From: Thermodesulfobacteriota bacterium
GTDB taxonomy: Bacteria; Desulfobacterota; WTBG01; CAIYCZ01; CAIRTM01
NCBI GenBank assembly: GCA_028278025.1
Contig: JANQFE010000105.1
Span: 1-32,678, forward strand
Direction of reading: 5' to 3'
DNA: 32,678 nucleotides
Position 1 is the first letter of the stretch. Every line of letters starts with the position of its first letter. The position numbers and the translations under genes were made by a program. The notes beneath the pieces were generated by a model. It did no database searches. It was not told the DNA's origin and saw only the letters and a program-made list of their open reading frames with translations. Shown here in pieces: positions 29,678 through 32,678 of this stretch.

Positions 29678-31234
29678 ATGAAGAAAAAAGTTTTATTTTC
29701 GCTGCTGGTCGTTTTTGGGATAGTCTTTTCTCTGCAGGGTCTTGATACGGCCCAGGCCACCATTTTTCTTGATGACGGCCGCCTGGAGATAAGCGGGTAT
29801 TTCAAAGAACAGGTCTATATCCGCCGGAACTACCCCAAAGAAGAGAATGATTTTCATTCATCCAAGCTCAATTTTGCCCGTACCAGTTTTCTTGTTGAGG
29901 CTCTCTACAAATGGAAACAGGAAGATGACTACGCAGTAAACCTGTTTCTCGGGGTGCACTGGTGGTATGAGGCTATGGCCAAGATTGACGATGAGTTTCG
30001 ACGGGGGGTGCCTCACAGGGTCCGGCATGAATACAGCATGCCCCGGCAAGATGATTTTATTTCAGAAGCCTATATTGATATTATAAAAGGACCCTGGCAG
30101 TTTAAAATCGGTAAACAGATCGTGGTATGGGGTGAGACCAACCTGCAGAGAACCGCAGACGTGATCAACCCCCTTGATCTGCGCTACGGTTCTCCGGGCA
30201 CGGAAAACTGGGAAGATATCAAGCTGGGCCTCTACATGATCAGGGGTTTTTATCAGACCGAGCTGCCGGGCAGCCTTAATTTTGAGTTTATTTTTAACCC
30301 CGGCCATTTTGAAGCGCAGCGTCTGCCTTACGAGGGCACCCTCCGGGGACCCCATCCGGGAGCCACATCCTTTAATCCCGGTAAGATTTTCGGTATTACC
30401 CACTGGCAGTTTGAAAAGGCACGCAAGGATGAGCCGGGATGGGCACTCAGCAACTGGGAGTTCGGCTTCAAGGTAAGGGGCTATACCTGGGATATCGACT
30501 GGGCAATTTTCTATTTTAATACGCTCAACGATGCTCCTACGGCAAATGCTTCACGGCTGAACGAGTATACCTTGATATATGTGCGCAACGGGCTGGGCTC
30601 AATGGTGTTTAACGAGAACCGTCATCCCAATCCTGATTCATACCGTAAACGAGTCTTTAATTTTAAGCGCTACGAGGTGATCGGCGGTACAGCTCAGACC
30701 ATCATTGATAAGCTGCACGGCTCGGAATGGCGTCTGGAATGGTTTTACGAGATCGGCAACCACTGGAATAAAGGGACCAATGGCGAGCGTGATGAAACTT
30801 ATGCCGAAGTGCAGAGAGATATTGCCGGCTTCGGCCTGACCTATGCCGACCGGGGCCTGATACCCTATTTCGGCAGGCGCTGGTTTGACAGTAAAAAACT
30901 GACCTGGAGTTTTACTGTTTTCTACGAAAAGGTAATCAATCACGATGGTGACTTGATTCTTGACAGCGGCCGCGGCCACCGGCCCGGTGACAGTCATGCA
31001 ACGGTCTTTACCTGGAGTTTTCAGCAGTTTGCTTTAAAAAGTAAGTTGATGTTCATGTTTACCGGAAGCTACAACCCGATTGGTAAATATTTCTTGAGCC
31101 CTATTATCTCGTATGCGCCGGGGGCTCACTGGCGCTTTGAGGCTGCCTTTGCAATATACGGATCATCAGCCTCCAGGAATAAGGGCCTATATGACAAAGA
31201 CGGAGTCCTGATCCGTGCCCGGTATGAATTTTAG
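29678..31234 (+). CDS. DUF1302 family outer-membrane protein
   Basis: 518 residues from this ATG, placed by GGGGGGA just upstream; an in-frame ATG at 29651 would put that site inside the gene. Signal peptide 1-28 (LLVVFGIVFSLQG, cleavage near AQA). The mature chain is made of alternating amphipathic beta-strands rich in Trp, Tyr and Arg, with ISGYFKEQVYIRR at the beginning, FKIGKQIVVWGETNLQRTADVINPLD as a family hallmark (reported here in part), and a terminal Phe (IRARYEF) as expected for a beta-barrel recognised by the Bam machinery. Likely an outer-membrane channel or docking partner of the RND system. Confidence 0.88.
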   Translation: MKKKVLFSLLVVFGIVFSLQGLDTAQATIFLDDGRLEISGYFKEQVYIRRNYPKEENDFHSSKLNFARTSFLVEALYKWKQEDDYAVNLFLGVHWWYEAMAKIDDEFRRGVPHRVRHEYSMPRQDDFISEAYIDIIKGPWQFKIGKQIVVWGETNLQRTADVINPLDLRYGSPGTENWEDIKLGLYMIRGFYQTELPGSLNFEFIFNPGHFEAQRLPYEGTLRGPHPGATSFNPGKIFGITHWQFEKARKDEPGWALSNWEFGFKVRGYTWDIDWAIFYFNTLNDAPTANASRLNEYTLIYVRNGLGSMVFNENRHPNPDSYRKRVFNFKRYEVIGGTAQTIIDKLHGSEWRLEWFYEIGNHWNKGTNGERDETYAEVQRDIAGFGLTYADRGLIPYFGRRWFDSKKLTWSFTVFYEKVINHDGDLILDSGRGHRPGDSHATVFTWSFQQFALKSKLMFMFTGSYNPIGKYFLSPIISYAPGAHWRFEAAFAIYGSSASRNKGLYDKDGVLIRARYEF

Positions 31235-31292
31235 CGGTGTATACCACTTCGGTAGCCGCAGGGAACAGATACTAATTTTACGAGGAGGAATT

Positions 31293-32567
31293 ATGAAGCT
31301 TCAAATATGTAAACAATACGCAGTATGTCTGGCAGTTATGACGACGATGATCATACCGGTGATGGTCCAGGCAGCCGAAGTAACCTTTCCGGTAGCAGCC
31401 TACAACGCTGAAGAGCTGGTCAAGATCAGGGAGTGGGAAAAAACCTGGGCCGGTAAAAAAATTGATCAAAACAATATCGACCAGATTGCCGAATTTCTGC
31501 CCGATGCCTTTGTGCAGGTATACAAGAACCATGAAAAATGGGGCGCTTTGCCAGATCAAAATTACTTCACGATTATACCCTACAAGCAGTACACTCCAAC
31601 CAAGGGGATGATTGCCGCAACCAAGCAGTATTCCCCACAGGTAAAGGTTGATAGCGAAGGGTGGATAGAAAACTACAGCGACATAGCGGGCATGCCGTTT
31701 CCAAAACCCAAAACCGGACTGGAGGTTGCCTGGAACTTTGATTTCAATACACACGGTGACGCAAACCATTATTTTAATTTTGGTCCTGTCATTACTCCGG
31801 GAGTACAGGTGGAGCGCAGAACCAAAACAGAGCGCTGGGAGCTGTTTTACATTCACAGAGTGGACGTAGAGCCGTTGCCCAAATATGAGAAGAACAAAAA
31901 AGGTATTCATCGCGGTATGTTTCAGCACATGTATGATCCGGCGGAGAGCCGCAATACACGTTTTTTCAATCTGCGCTACATTGATCCCAGCAAAAGCGAT
32001 GACGGGTATATGTACTATGCCCCGTTTCGCAGGATCAGGAGGATTGCGGTGGGGCAGCGCACCGACACGGTGGACGGCTCAGACATTATCTATGATGATG
32101 AGTATGGCTGGGACGGTCATATCCTGCGCAATACCTACAAGCTGGTCGGTACCAAGGAGCTGCTGTGTTCGCGGGAGTTTAATCCCAAAGATCGCATTCG
32201 CCAGGAGGGTCAGGCAATACCTGCAAATGTAACCCGCTCGCGTCATAAGACCTATGTGATTGAGGTAAAAAGTAAAGATCCTCACTATATCTACTCAAAG
32301 CGTATCTGGTATGTTGATCCTGAGAGCTATTATATAATGTGGACAGAGCTGTATGATGACCTGGACCGGTACTGGAAATGCTTTCAGGTGCTGACTCGTG
32401 ATTTTACCATGCTGAACGGCGAGAACAAGAAGATGATCAGCGGGTATATATTTATTGACTTTCAACGCACGCATGCATCAAACCTGTGGATGGACTGGAA
32501 GGAAGTCGGGTTGAAGAAAGTTGATAAAAGACTGTTTACCATACAGAATTTGCAGAAGACATATTAA
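31293..32567 (+). CDS. DUF1329 family (LolA-like) periplasmic protein
   Basis: 424 residues from this ATG, placed by GAGGAGGA five bases upstream. Signal peptide 1-25 (VCLAVMTTMIIPVMVQAAE). The mature part has DUF1329 features: RRIRRIAVGQRTDTVDGSD, then DDEYGWDGHI and YKLVGTKELLC, and many Trp/Tyr-rich strands ending with RYWKCFQVLTRDF. Family structures resemble LolA/LolB-type lipid-binding half-barrels, fitting a shuttle of hydrophobic cargo between the RND protein and the outer membrane. Last gene of the plus operon within the window; no clear terminator follows before the window ends. Confidence 0.88.
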   Translation: MKLQICKQYAVCLAVMTTMIIPVMVQAAEVTFPVAAYNAEELVKIREWEKTWAGKKIDQNNIDQIAEFLPDAFVQVYKNHEKWGALPDQNYFTIIPYKQYTPTKGMIAATKQYSPQVKVDSEGWIENYSDIAGMPFPKPKTGLEVAWNFDFNTHGDANHYFNFGPVITPGVQVERRTKTERWELFYIHRVDVEPLPKYEKNKKGIHRGMFQHMYDPAESRNTRFFNLRYIDPSKSDDGYMYYAPFRRIRRIAVGQRTDTVDGSDIIYDDEYGWDGHILRNTYKLVGTKELLCSREFNPKDRIRQEGQAIPANVTRSRHKTYVIEVKSKDPHYIYSKRIWYVDPESYYIMWTELYDDLDRYWKCFQVLTRDFTMLNGENKKMISGYIFIDFQRTHASNLWMDWKEVGLKKVDKRLFTIQNLQKTY

Positions 32568-32678
32568 AAGAAGTGTCTGAAGTGCGCTAAAGTGCCTCTT
32601 ATAAAACGGGCGTAGTCAAGCAAAAAAGTTATCAAGAACTATTTAATTTAAAGCAATAAAACGATAAGGATTCATAGT
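32568..32678. other. Right-edge intergenic sequence
   Basis: No gene or strong terminator seen. AAGGA near the very end could be the ribosome binding site of a gene starting beyond the window, so the operon may continue. Confidence 0.3.

Noticed and set aside
31278..31928. Minus-strand open frame of 216 codons opposite the DUF1329 gene
   Set aside because: Antisense shadow of a clear DUF1329 gene; no start signals and no recognisable domain.

Overview
The window reads as a chromosomal segment of a Gram-negative bacterium, most likely an anaerobic Desulfobacterota-type (deltaproteobacterial) organism. This is an inference from the style of the genes: outer-membrane and periplasmic DUF1302/DUF1329 proteins, a secreted protein ending in the Fn3-like module common in such genomes, a 2x[4Fe-4S] ferredoxin, a haem-binding DUF3365 kinase and many NarL-type two-component proteins. 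No rRNA, tRNA, CRISPR array or intact insertion sequence was seen.

Left part (1-14 kb): general and regulatory genes. In order: a secreted FecR/DUF6600-like protein, a membrane GGDEF diguanylate cyclase, a membrane acyltransferase of the DUF5009/HGSNAT type, and a cluster of NarL-type two-component genes (PAS-GAF histidine kinase, response regulator, haem-c DUF3365 histidine kinase on +; a second response regulator convergent on -). Then come a minus-strand pair, galE and a radical SAM/SPASM protein, and a plus-strand pair, an alpha/beta hydrolase and a small protein that I recognise as a cereblon-type CULT domain with its zinc cysteines and three cage tryptophans intact.

Right part (14-32.6 kb): what looks like one functional locus built around a divergent control region at about 21.6-22.1 kb. 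Leftwards (minus) run a geranylgeranyl-reductase-like flavoprotein, a cupredoxin-like periplasmic protein, a PNPOx-like flavin protein, an MFS transporter and a large secreted protein that seems to hold two chelatase-like lobes, each interrupted by a beta-repeat insert. Rightwards (plus) run an FAD-linked oxidase, two tandem proteins of the ferredoxin-dependent bilin reductase (PcyA/HY2) superfamily, an SCP2 lipid-carrier protein, a ferredoxin, and then an envelope module: YCF48-repeat lipoprotein, RND/MMPL transporter, DUF1302 outer-membrane protein and DUF1329 protein. Each divergent promoter (TTGACA-type) carries the same 25-bp near-palindromic operator just after its -10 box, so one repressor, not encoded here, probably controls both arms.

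Working model (inference): a hydrophobic, perhaps tetrapyrrole-like or isoprenoid molecule is moved across the envelope by the RND/DUF1302/DUF1329/YCF48 system, held in the cytoplasm by the SCP2 protein, and reduced or oxidised by the bilin-reductase-like pair (fed by the adjacent ferredoxin) and the flavoproteins. No haem oxygenase is present, so biliverdin as substrate is not assured. The best candidate for an undescribed system is this locus; the CULT protein is the second most interesting item. Non-coding structures of note are a 190-bp imperfect palindrome, a 120-bp MITE-like element, a duplicated promoter and a dispersed 46-bp repeat.
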